A stretch of DNA of 64,000 bases from Puniceicoccaceae bacterium (GTDB taxonomy: Bacteria; Verrucomicrobiota; Verrucomicrobiia; Opitutales; Coraliomargaritaceae). The stretch lies in assembly GCA_017857255.1 (NCBI GenBank), contig JAFMDL010000001.1:1-64000 (forward strand). The letters are read 5' to 3'. The translations under genes were made by a program, and so were the position numbers. The notes below the pieces were generated by a model that saw nothing but the letters and a program-made list of their open reading frames with translations, was not told the DNA's origin and ran no database searches. This document shows, one piece after another, positions 22,696-31,000 of the stretch; position 1 is the stretch's first letter, and every line of letters begins with the position of its first letter.

Positions 22696-24111
22696 ATGAA
22701 TCGTATCAAAAATATCTTATTATCATTGGCTTTATTGAGCGCGGCGCAGTGTCTTGCAGCGCAGGCACACCCGAACTTTGTGTTCATCTTAGCAGATGAT
22801 ATGGGCTATGGTGACGTGGCTTGCTACGGGCATCCGTATGCGAAAACGCCCGCGATTGATCGGCTGGCTTCCGAAGGTGTGCGCTTTACGCAGGCCTATG
22901 CGGCCGGTCAGACTTGCAATCCCAGTCGCACGGGTCTCATGACGGGGCGCAGTCCTGCACGGTTCGAGAAACGCACCGACGATTTTGACTTTGGCGACCG
23001 TGTGACTGTGACGGAACTGCTCAATAAGAGTGGCTATGCGACGGGTCACTTTGGTAAGTGGCACATCGGCATGGATCGCAGTAATGGGGTCTATGGGATT
23101 GATGAAAACGATTCTGGTGGCATTCCAGATCGCTTTTCACCTGAAGGTCGAGATACACCGATCTTTGCGGCTGCGATTGATTTCATTAAGCGCCACAAGG
23201 ACGAGCCATTCTATGTGAACATTCATGGTTTTACCACTCACGCGCCCGTGGCCTCAGCGCCGAATTTTCTAGTCGAGTTTAGTGACCTGACCGTCGACCG
23301 CAGTGACTTCTCCGAATACATGCAACCGATCTTTGACGATAGTATTGAGCTTGGTGGGGATCTTGATTTGGCGATGCGGCACTATATGGGCAATGTGTAT
23401 GCCTTTGATTTGAATGTGAAGGGTGTGCTCGATGTGCTCGACGAACTCGGCTTGAGTGAGAACACGATCGTGGTCTTTTCCAGTGATCAGGGGCCGCAGC
23501 GTCCTTATGGAATCGGCCTCCATGCTTGGGGGGACAAGGCGAAGAAGAAAGTTCAAAAGACACGAGACGGAGTCGTGAAGAAAAGGGATACGAACGCGCA
23601 GAATATGCTCGGCGATGCGGGTGTGTTTCGTGGTAACAAGGGCACCGTTTACGAAGGCGGCCTCCGTGTGCCGTTTATCGTGCGTTGGCCAGGGCACATT
23701 CAGGCCGGAGTGGTGGACTCTGGGAACGTCATCGGAGGGATCGATTGGTTGCCGACAATTTGCAGCCTCGCAGGCGTGAAAAATGTGCCAAACGATCTCG
23801 ATGGGGAGGATGTGTCCGACGTCTGGCTGGGTGCGACACGCAGCCGCGAAAAGTCACTCCTGTGGAATAGTGGGGATAATCCCGGAGTCGCGATTCGTGA
23901 TGGGAAGTGGAAATACTATTTGATCAGCAAGAAGGGCAAAGAGACTGGCAAGGAGGAGCTCTATGATATATTGAAGGATCCAGCAGAGTCGAAGAACTTG
24001 GCAAAACAATATCCCGAAGTGGCCTCTGAGTTGAAAACGAAAGTGCAGGTATGGAAAGCCGAGCTGCCGACTCAGATCATCAGGACTGGTAAGTATCGGC
24101 ACCAATATTAG
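22696..24111 (+). CDS. S1-family sulfatase, secreted (CNPSR), with Asp-Gln in the second metal site
   Basis: The 471-residue protein has a signal peptide (1-22), PNFVFILADDMGYGDVACYGH (Asp34/Asp35), the formylglycine motif CNPSRTGLMTG with Cys74, and HFGKWHIGMD. Where most S1 sulfatases have S-D-N-G it reads SSDQGPQ, so the Asn metal ligand is Gln. Gln could still coordinate calcium, so activity is not excluded. A Lys-rich loop follows (DKAKKKVQKTRDG). The tail is LYDILKDPAESKNLAKQYPEV. It is the last of the co-directional sulfatases, and no obvious terminator follows. Confidence 0.92.
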   Translation: MNRIKNILLSLALLSAAQCLAAQAHPNFVFILADDMGYGDVACYGHPYAKTPAIDRLASEGVRFTQAYAAGQTCNPSRTGLMTGRSPARFEKRTDDFDFGDRVTVTELLNKSGYATGHFGKWHIGMDRSNGVYGIDENDSGGIPDRFSPEGRDTPIFAAAIDFIKRHKDEPFYVNIHGFTTHAPVASAPNFLVEFSDLTVDRSDFSEYMQPIFDDSIELGGDLDLAMRHYMGNVYAFDLNVKGVLDVLDELGLSENTIVVFSSDQGPQRPYGIGLHAWGDKAKKKVQKTRDGVVKKRDTNAQNMLGDAGVFRGNKGTVYEGGLRVPFIVRWPGHIQAGVVDSGNVIGGIDWLPTICSLAGVKNVPNDLDGEDVSDVWLGATRSREKSLLWNSGDNPGVAIRDGKWKYYLISKKGKETGKEELYDILKDPAESKNLAKQYPEVASELKTKVQVWKAELPTQIIRTGKYRHQY

Positions 24112-24114
24112 GCA

Positions 24115-24240
24115 GCAGCCATTAGGATGAAGCGTTTCAGCGCGATGGAGAATACCACTTCGTTCGATCTGATGCCTCCCCCTGCGGTTGATTGTTTTGC
24201 TGGTCTCGCCTAGTTTTTTTGCTAGTGCTCCTTGACTTAA
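24115..24240 (-). pseudogene. possible remnant of a HigA-like antitoxin HTH
   Basis: In one minus-strand frame the sequence reads LSQGALAKKLGETSKTINR followed by GRHQIERSG. This resembles the helix-turn-helix of HigA/VapI antitoxins (SQxxLAxxLGxxxxxIN, then GxRxI). It abuts the stop codon of the intact higA gene in a different frame, has no start of its own and degenerates afterwards. This is a low-confidence reading. Confidence 0.3.
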
Positions 24241-24241
24241 G

Positions 24242-24550
24242 CTAGGCCATGGCGAGCGACTCTGTTTTGAGTGGCTTGACTTGCTTTTTGAGGTTGGGGC
24301 TTTTGGCTTTTGCGCGGCGTAGGTCGGCTCTGGTTTGGAGGCGTAGCCAGAAGCCTTCGCTTTGGCCAAAGTAGCGACCTAGTCGGAGATCGTGCTCGGG
24401 GGTGAAGCGGCGGGTGCCGCTTTTGAGGCCGCTAAGATGTGCGGTGGGGATGCCTGTTGCGACGGCGATTTCTTTTTGTGTGACTGTGAGTTCTTCGACG
24501 ATCTCTTTGAGCGTCTCGGCGGCTGCGTTTACTGTGCGTGGTGTGTTCAT
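24242..24550 (-). CDS. higA: HigA-family antitoxin (XRE/VapI-like)
   Basis: The 102-residue protein has an HTH (VTQKEIAVATGIPTAHLSGLKSGTRRFTPEHDLRLGRYFGQSEGFWLRLQTRADLRRAK). The GxRxxTPExxLRLxxxFGxSxxFWLxLQ signature is diagnostic for HigA antitoxins. It follows the higB-like toxin gene on the same strand with 63 bases between, the usual toxin-first order. HigA neutralises HigB and represses the operon. The matching operator candidates lie upstream of higB. Confidence 0.9.
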   Translation of the reverse strand: MNTPRTVNAAAETLKEIVEELTVTQKEIAVATGIPTAHLSGLKSGTRRFTPEHDLRLGRYFGQSEGFWLRLQTRADLRRAKAKSPNLKKQVKPLKTESLAMA

Positions 24551-24613
24551 ATTTGCCTTATGTGTGGTGTTTTTTGTGTGATGTGGATGGTATCGGGCGG
24601 GTGCCCTGCCTTG

Positions 24614-24895
24614 TTAGTGGTAGTCGGTGACTTCGACTTGGTAGGCGTTGCCGTCTTGGAAGCGGAAGCAGACGCGCCACTGATTGTTGATGCGGATGCT
24701 GTGCTGACCTTTGCGGTCGCGGTGTAAGGATTCGAGGTGGTTGCTTGAGGGGAGTCTTAAATCATCGAGCGTGGCCGCGGTGTCGAGTTGATCGAGCTTG
24801 ATCATTGCGCGGTCGATGATGTCTGCGGGAATGCCTTTTTTAAGTGTGCCCTCGAAAAGCTTTTCGGTCTTTTTATCTGCAAATTCCTGTATCAC
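24614..24895 (-). CDS. higB: HigB/RelE-like mRNA interferase toxin
   Basis: From the GTG at 24895 the protein is 93 residues: VIQEFADKKTEKLFEGTLKK, IIDRAMIKLDQLDTAATLDDLRLPSSNHLESLHRDRKGQHSIRINNQWRVCFRF, VEVTDYH. This is the full HigB fold with the conserved SIRINNQWRVCF strand and the C-terminal DYH. HigB cleaves mRNA on the ribosome. I prefer the GTG over an in-frame TTG at 24931, because HigB proteins start at this position and the longer form would run through a perfect palindrome that looks like the operator. The partner antitoxin lies downstream. Confidence 0.9.
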   Translation of the reverse strand: MIQEFADKKTEKLFEGTLKKGIPADIIDRAMIKLDQLDTAATLDDLRLPSSNHLESLHRDRKGQHSIRINNQWRVCFRFQDGNAYQVEVTDYH

Positions 24896-24903
24896 GTTTA
24901 GAA

Positions 24904-24957
24904 AGTTACTGAATTCAGTAACTGGGCGCAAGCGGAAAGTTACCCTTTTTAGTAACT
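24904..24957 (-). promoter_or_regulatory. duplicated palindromic operator of higBA
   Basis: Two copies of AGTTAC-N8-GTAACT occur. One at 24904-24923 is part of a perfect 20-base palindrome centred on GAATTC. The other is at 24938-24957. Their centres are 34 bases apart. They lie 9-62 bases upstream of the GTG start of higB, where an autorepressing HigA dimer pair would be expected to bind. Confidence 0.75.
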
Positions 24958-24992
24958 TCTTTAAGGTAGTTGAACAGAAACTGAGCAGGGCT

Positions 24993-25065
24993 CATCTGCT
25001 TATAGATGTGGCGGACGCTTTGTTGCGAAAGGTGTTTTATTTTTAAAAAGTTGACAGGTAGGCAT
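24993..25065 (-). pseudogene. N-terminal remnant of a GntR/LacI-type regulator
   Basis: On the minus strand an ATG at 25065 is followed, with one frameshift, by HLSQQSVRHIYKQM. The intact regulator at 9703-10800 has NLSQQVLRHIYKQI at the same distance from its start. Over 34 bases around SQQ..RHIYKQ the DNA differs at 6 positions. Similarity ends at 24993, where the higBA leader begins. It is therefore the broken start of a second regulator of the same family. A regulon-type element lies directly upstream, as it does for the intact gene. Confidence 0.6.
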
Positions 25066-25066
25066 G

Positions 25067-25090
25067 TTGACTTATTGATTTATTGTATGG
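25067..25090. promoter_or_regulatory. candidate regulon element, site 9
   Basis: GACTTATTGATTTATTGTAT lies 2 bases before the remnant regulator start (minus strand) and 52 bases before the prepilin-like gene (plus strand). Its ending TTGTATGG resembles the end of site 1 (TTCTATGG). Confidence 0.35.
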
Positions 25091-25141
25091 CTGCCGTTGC
25101 GAATTGGCGCTCGCTGAATTCTGATCGTCATAACTCTCCCC

Positions 25142-25903
25142 ATGAATCACACTCTCTCCATGTCATATCTTTCTTGTCAGAGGCGGGGGTTCACGCTGAT
25201 CGAGTTGCTCGTTGTCATTGCGATTATTGGGATTCTCGCGAGCATTCTGATACCCGCGGTCGCTAAAGTGCGAGTGTCCGCTTATAGGGCTGAGACTGTG
25301 AGCCAGCTCAAGCAGATACATGGCGCATTGGGTATGTATGCCACTGAGCATAAAAATACGTATCCAGGGCCGCAGGGGAACAAGCAAGATGATGATGACA
25401 TGAACGATGTGATATGGGCGCAGCGAATTGCGATCCTCGGCGATTATCTAGGTCCACGAGAGAAGTGGATGCATCAGGTGCTGACTGCGCCTGTGCAGTA
25501 TGAAAAGCCTGGAGGAGGCTATCACGAATATAAGAAAACCTATAACACCTATGCGGTGACAGGGGCTATGGCTAAGGTGAATGATGCGGGCTATTTGGAT
25601 TCTTTCACAGGGCGCAAGTTGGTAAACATTGAAGATCCTGCGAATACGCCACTGGTTTTCCTCTGCCGCCAGCGCAGTGCTAAAGACGGTCATGGCGTGA
25701 CTTTCGTTAAGGCTAGATCGAATGCAGCGTTGAAGTCTGATTTGTCGGCGAGTGGCCCTGGTGATACGAAGGTGTTTAATTTTGATTTAGGTGGTGTCGT
25801 GCCGATCGTGATGGCCGACGGGCATGTCGAGGTCGTGGAGTTTGACCGACTGAAAGCGTTTATCGAAAATAGCCAGTGGGAGGGTCGTCCGACTGATTAT
25901 TGA
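25142..25903 (+). CDS. prepilin-type (type II pseudopilin-like) protein
   Basis: The 253-residue protein has a class III signal: RRG followed by [22 protein letters not shown] (residues 14-38), so prepilin peptidase would cut after Gly16. The globular part starts with an alpha-helical [23 protein letters not shown] and ends with [13 protein letters not shown], a layout shared by the many single pseudopilin-like proteins of Planctomycetota and Verrucomicrobiota. These are often encoded beside sulfatases and may form thin surface or secretion filaments. No other secretion-machinery genes are nearby. It lies between the higBA remnant cluster and the sugar transporter. Confidence 0.9.
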   Translation: MNHTLSMSYLSCQRRGFTLIELLVVIAIIGILASILIPAVAKVRVSAYRAETVSQLKQIHGALGMYATEHKNTYPGPQGNKQDDDDMNDVIWAQRIAILGDYLGPREKWMHQVLTAPVQYEKPGGGYHEYKKTYNTYAVTGAMAKVNDAGYLDSFTGRKLVNIEDPANTPLVFLCRQRSAKDGHGVTFVKARSNAALKSDLSASGPGDTKVFNFDLGGVVPIVMADGHVEVVEFDRLKAFIENSQWEGRPTDY

Positions 25904-25969
25904 TTGCTGCCCGGCTTGCGCTGATCCTCTCATCATTATCCTATTTTAACTGCAAAGGCGCCTTTAAGC

Positions 25970-27367
25970 ATGAGTAAACACGACATTAAGCGAATCAAAA
26001 CTTCCACATGCGCGCAGTATGGAACAGCGGGTCTGGCGGATACTTTTTTAACCTTCGGTATCACCACTTTGGTCATGCCAATCTACAACATTGGTATGGG
26101 CATCGATGCGAAGCTGATCGGCTGGGCATTGGTGCTTCCCCGTATTCTGGATGCGCTGACCGATCCGTTGATGGGCAATATTTCGGACAACACCCGCAGT
26201 CGATTTGGTCGCCGCCGCCAATATGTGTTTTTGGGCGCGCTGCTCTGCGCGCTGCTCTTTCCGTTCGTATGGATGCCGCCCGCGGCCTCAGACAATGTGA
26301 TCGTGGGCTACTTGATCGGTATCATGTGTCTGTTCTCGATTTCGTATACGATCTTTAATGTGCCCTATACCGCGCTCGGCTATGAGCTGACGTCGGACTA
26401 CGATGAGCGAACGCGGTTGTTCGCCTGGCGCTTTTACTTTGCGACCGCGGCGGGGGTGACGATTCAATGGCTCTACAAGCTATGCTTGATGGCGGGCGAA
26501 ACCGAAGTGGACGGCGTGCGCGTGGTCAGTTGGGTGATCGCTGCGATTGTACTGGTGTTTGGAATCATACCAGCACTCTTCACCCGCGAGCAAGCGGTGG
26601 TCGAAGCGCAGGAGAAGGTGAACTTGTTCAAATCGGTGAAGTGTGCGCTGCGCAACCGACCTTTCCTCATGCTGATCAGCAGCTATGTGATTCTGGTTAC
26701 AGCGCTGTTCTCAACGGGGGCGCTCGGGCTTTACATCAACATCTTCTATATTTTTGACGGCGACAAAGATTCCGCAGCGACCGTGGCCGGTGTGGTGGGC
26801 ACCATCCTCATTGCCTCGGCTTTCGTCGGTATGCTGGTGGTGAAAAAGATCTCCGAACTGACCGGCAAGAAGGCCGCCATCATCATTGCGATGAGTGCTG
26901 CGCTGTTTGCGGTGCTGCTCTCCTGGTTTACGCTCACGCCAAAGATGCCGTATTTACAAATTGTTCACTCCGTGATTATGGGGATGGGCGTTCAAGGCGG
27001 TTGGTTGCTCTTCAGTTCTCTGCTGGGCGATGTCTGTGACGAGGATGAACGTCAGACCGGTCTGCGCCAGGAGGGGATTTACAGTGCGGTGATGGGCTTT
27101 GCCAATAAGTGCGCAGGTGCGTTCGTTGGCGTGGGTGCCGCCTATATGCTGGAGTTCGCCGGCTATGTTGAAGGGATGGAGCCGAATGCCGAAATCGGCT
27201 ACAAGATGAAGATTATCTTTGTTTCGATGCAAGCAGTCGGACTACTAGTCGCAATACTATTGATGGTGCTCTTCCCGATCGGTCGCAAACGCGCGGAAGA
27301 AACCCGCCGCATTTTGGATGAACGTAAACAAGTCGCCGCTGAGGCTGCCGGAAGCGCCGAATCATAG
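25970..27367 (+). CDS. GPH-family (MelB/UidB-type) sugar:cation symporter
   Basis: The 465-residue protein has about 12 hydrophobic segments and the glycoside-pentoside-hexuronide family signature DALTDPLMGNISDNTRSRFGRRRQY (about 61-85). It also has NVPYTALGYELTSDYDERTRL, a loop typical of this family. Such carriers import mono- to oligosaccharides or uronides with Na+ or H+ and sit in the inner membrane. Following directly on the sulfatase cluster and the prepilin-like gene, it is the likely uptake system for the products. The C-terminus is hydrophilic (RRILDERKQVAAEAAGSAES). Confidence 0.92.
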   Translation: MSKHDIKRIKTSTCAQYGTAGLADTFLTFGITTLVMPIYNIGMGIDAKLIGWALVLPRILDALTDPLMGNISDNTRSRFGRRRQYVFLGALLCALLFPFVWMPPAASDNVIVGYLIGIMCLFSISYTIFNVPYTALGYELTSDYDERTRLFAWRFYFATAAGVTIQWLYKLCLMAGETEVDGVRVVSWVIAAIVLVFGIIPALFTREQAVVEAQEKVNLFKSVKCALRNRPFLMLISSYVILVTALFSTGALGLYINIFYIFDGDKDSAATVAGVVGTILIASAFVGMLVVKKISELTGKKAAIIIAMSAALFAVLLSWFTLTPKMPYLQIVHSVIMGMGVQGGWLLFSSLLGDVCDEDERQTGLRQEGIYSAVMGFANKCAGAFVGVGAAYMLEFAGYVEGMEPNAEIGYKMKIIFVSMQAVGLLVAILLMVLFPIGRKRAEETRRILDERKQVAAEAAGSAES

Positions 27368-27639
27368 GATGAGACTCACGATGAAAAAGCTCGAAGAGAG
27401 GGTAACATGGTACCCGTTCTCCGTGAATCGATTCAATCAGGGGTAGGCCTGCCACCCTAGGCGTTAATTAGAAGTAGATAGCTCTAAATAATCGTCGATG
27501 GAACTTCGCATGTCGCCCCGTTTGTATATAAGCAATGATTGGTCCGCTAGCAGTTAGTGCGCTCGCTAATCTTAGTCGATAGTTTACAGGAATTACACTG
27601 ATCGTATGCTGATGGGCTGCCCAACAAGCCACACTAATA

Positions 27640-27855
27640 CAGGGAGTTGGCCACTTTTCCAAGGTGGATGTCGAGAGTTGGTCCGGTCCGCTTCGTGTTC
27701 GATCATGTCGGCGAATGTCGCCTCGGAAGACGGAGCACGCTTGCGTGCGGAGATGGCTCGACCTGTAGGCTGCGCAGCAGTGAGGCGCAGCCTCAGGCAA
27801 TCTCTTCTCTCCCTCCATTTTTAAACCTTCGGTCCTAGCGACCGAAGGTTTTTTT
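27640..27855 (+). ncRNA. candidate structured RNA ending in a terminator (unclassified)
   Basis: The 27368-28097 gap has no supportable protein gene. Its 3' part contains a GCACGC-TT-GCGTGC hairpin (27735-27748). It also holds a 36-base hairpin (27762-27797, arms CCTGTAGGCTGCGC and GCGCAGCCTCAGG, one bulged T) and then a classic terminator. The MFS gene ends more than 400 bases upstream, so the terminator may belong to an independent short transcript. I looked for tmRNA, RNase P, SRP and 6S landmarks and did not find them. Boundaries are approximate, and the hairpins could instead be a long untranslated tail. Confidence 0.35.
27823..27855 (+). terminator. Rho-independent terminator before pyruvate carboxylase
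   Basis: A 12-bp perfect stem (AAACCTTCGGTC with its complement) closes a CTAGC loop and ends in seven T residues. Read on the minus strand the T-tract is poor, so it acts on plus-strand transcripts coming from upstream. Confidence 0.92.
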
Positions 27856-28097
27856 ATTGCAACAAAGTGAGTTGCTTTCGGGGGGTTATCGAGCCCGGTC
27901 GTCTTGATTAATGGGCTTTAGACAAATGGCATTATAGCTACGCAAGGCGCTTCGCTTCTAGTGTCGCCATGGACTGTTGGGTCTGGCGCGCTTTTGTTGT
28001 GGCAACAGTTGCTGACAAGTAGATGGTGAATCTTGACAACTATTTTAGAGTATATGTTGTTAAATACCTCATCACCTTGATTGATACTTACCCATCT

Positions 28098-31000
28098 ATG
28101 AATAAATTATTAGCCGCCAATCGTAGCGAAATCGCTGTTAGAATCTTTCGAAGTGCAACTGAGATGGGTTGTCGGACAGTTGCCATATACGCGAAGGAAG
28201 ATCGTTTGGGTGTGCATCGCTTTAAGGCTGATGAGTCGTATCTGGTGGGCACTGGCAAAGGCCCTGTCGCGGATTACCTCGATATTGATAGTATCATTGA
28301 CTTGGCCAAGGATAAGGCAGTTGACCTGATTCACCCTGGCTACGGTTTCCTTTCAGAGAATGCAGCGTTTGCCAATGCATGTGAGGCAAATGGTATTACT
28401 TTTGTAGGACCTAGTTCTGACCTGCTTGCGCGTATGGGCGATAAAATTGAGGCGCGTAAAATTGCTGATCAAGCAGCAGTGCCGACGCTACCTGGCACGG
28501 AAGATCCTATTGCTGATCCAGCACTGGCTTTGAAGACCGCAAAGAAAGTTGGTTTTCCGCTGATTATCAAGGCGGCCTTTGGCGGGGGTGGGCGTGGCAT
28601 GCGCGTGGTGAAAGACCCCAAAGACTTAAAAGCGTCGATCGAAGAAGCACAAGGCGAAGCGCAACGTGCGTTTGGTAATTCAGCAGTGTTCCTAGAGCGC
28701 TACATCGAACGTGCTAAGCATATTGAAGTGCAAATTCTGGGTGATAAACAGGGTAATGTGGTGCACTTACACGAGCGCGATTGTTCAGTTCAACGGCGCC
28801 ATCAGAAGGTCGTTGAGATTGCGCCATCGATTGGGCTACCGGATACAGTGCGTAGTGAGTTGTGTGATGCTGCGGTTAAAATTGCCAAGTCGATCGGTTA
28901 TTATAGTGCAGGTACAGTGGAGTTCTTATATGATTTGGATACGGACGAATGGTTCTTTATCGAGATGAATCCGCGTATTCAGGTGGAGCATACGGTGACT
29001 GAAGTCATTACTGGTATTGATATCGTGCGGAGCCAGATACTGATTGCTCAAGGGCATAGCCTGCATTCGAAAGAAGTTGGCATCCCTCAGCAAGCGGATG
29101 TGCCGCGCAATGGTGTTGCGATTCAGGCGCGGGTGACGACCGAAGATCCAGAAAAGAATTTTGCACCCGACTATGGTAAGATCGTCAATTATCGATCGGC
29201 TGCTGGTTTCGGTATACGTCTTGATGGCGCGATGGGCGATACTGGTGCGGTCATCACGCCGTTTTATGACTCCTTGCTGGTGAAGTTGACTGCCTCGGCG
29301 AGTACCTTTGAATTAGCCATTCAGCGCATGGAGCGCGCGTTGAGCGAAATGCGTATACGTGGCGTAAAAACCAACATCCCATTTATCGAAAATGTTGTAG
29401 CGCATGATATTTTTAAGACAGGCAAGGCGACAACGACTTTAATTGATACCTCCAAGGAATTGTTTAACTTTAAACGTCGCCGCGACCGTGCGACTAAACT
29501 GCTCAATTTATTGGGTGAGACAATCGTCAATGGTAATGATCAAGTAAAGGGCCGCCCTGTGCCTACGATGGATCTACCAGTCATCGTTCCCGAACACGAT
29601 CATACGCATAAGTTGCCGTTAGGCACTAAAGATTATCTGACTAAGCACGGGCCGGAGAAGTTTGCACAATGGACTCGCAAGCAAAAGAAGCTTTTGGTGA
29701 CCGATACCACGATGCGCGATGCGCATCAGTCTTTATTGGCAGCACGCATGCGTAGCTATGATCAATTAAAAGTCGCTGATTCGATCGCGCGTCGTGCGAG
29801 TGACCTCTATTCACTTGAGTGCTGGGGTGGAGCAACCTTCGACACGTCGATGCGCTTCCTACATGAGAATCCGTTTAAGCGCTTACGTCGTTTGCGGGAG
29901 CGTATCCCGAATGTGTGCTTTCAAATGCTGTTGCGTGGAGCCAATGGCGTTGGGTATTCCAATTACCCAGACAATGTGATTCGCGGTTTTATTAAACATT
30001 CGGCCGAGTCGGGAATGGATATTTTCCGGGTCTTTGATTCACTGAATTATCTGCCCAATCTTAAAGTCGCGATGGAATCGATCCGTAAGGACACCAACTC
30101 TGTCTGTGAGGCGACGATTTGTTATACTGGTGACATTCTCGATGGTCAGCGTGATAAGTATTCACTACAATATTATGTGGATATGGCGAAGGAACTTGAG
30201 CAAATGGGTGCGCACGTACTTGCGCTCAAAGACATGTCTGGGCTTTGCACACCACACGCGGTTTTCAAATTGGTAAAAGCATTGCGCAGCGAGATTGGTA
30301 TTCCAGTGCATTTCCATACGCATGATTCATCCGGTATTGCTGGAGCATCTATTATCAAGGCAGCGGAAGCAGGTGTGGACGTGGTCGACTTAGCGACTGC
30401 ATCACTTTCTGGCCTAACCTCACAACCTAACCTGAATTCGATCGTCAATGCACTTCGAGGCGATGCGCGCGATACCGGTTTAGACCTACAGTTCCTCAAT
30501 GAGCTCTCGATCTATTGGGAAGCAGTGAGGCAATACTACGAGCCATTTGATACCAGTCCCAAATTTGGCTCTGCTGAGGTCTACACGCATGAGATGCCTG
30601 GGGGGCAATATACTAATCTTCGTGAACAAGCGCGTGCGTTGGGCTTAGGTGCTCGCTGGCCTGAAGTCGTTCGCTACTACCACGAGGTGAATGAATTGTT
30701 AGGTGATATTGTTAAGGTGACGCCGTCTTCAAAAGTGGTGGGTGATCTCTCGATGTTCTTACTGACTAAGGGTGTCGAGCCTGCAGACCTAATAAACCTT
30801 GAGCCGGGTACGGCATTTCCCGAGTCAGTGGTAGATATGCTTTCTGGTGGCCTTGGGCAACCAAAGGGAGGCTGGCCTAAAGCTGTGCAAAAAGTGGTGC
30901 TTGGCGATCGTAAGTCCTATCGCGGTCGTCCTGGTGCACGTGCAGAAAAGATCGATCTTGAGGCAACTAGGATCGAAATCGGAAAGAAATTGAAGCGCAG

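Noticed and set aside
24896-24931. TTG start giving a 105-residue HigB
   Set aside because: It would place the perfect palindromic operator within the coding sequence, and the family starts near VIQEFADK.
27468-27818. 116-codon minus-strand open frame in the boundary gap
   Set aside because: It overlaps the hairpin-rich segment, has no signal or domain and no supporting neighbour.
27391-27855. tmRNA or another housekeeping RNA in the gap before pyruvate carboxylase
   Set aside because: I searched for a tmRNA tag frame, a T-arm with CCA end, RNase P core motifs and an SRP loop on both strands and found none. It is kept only as an unclassified candidate.
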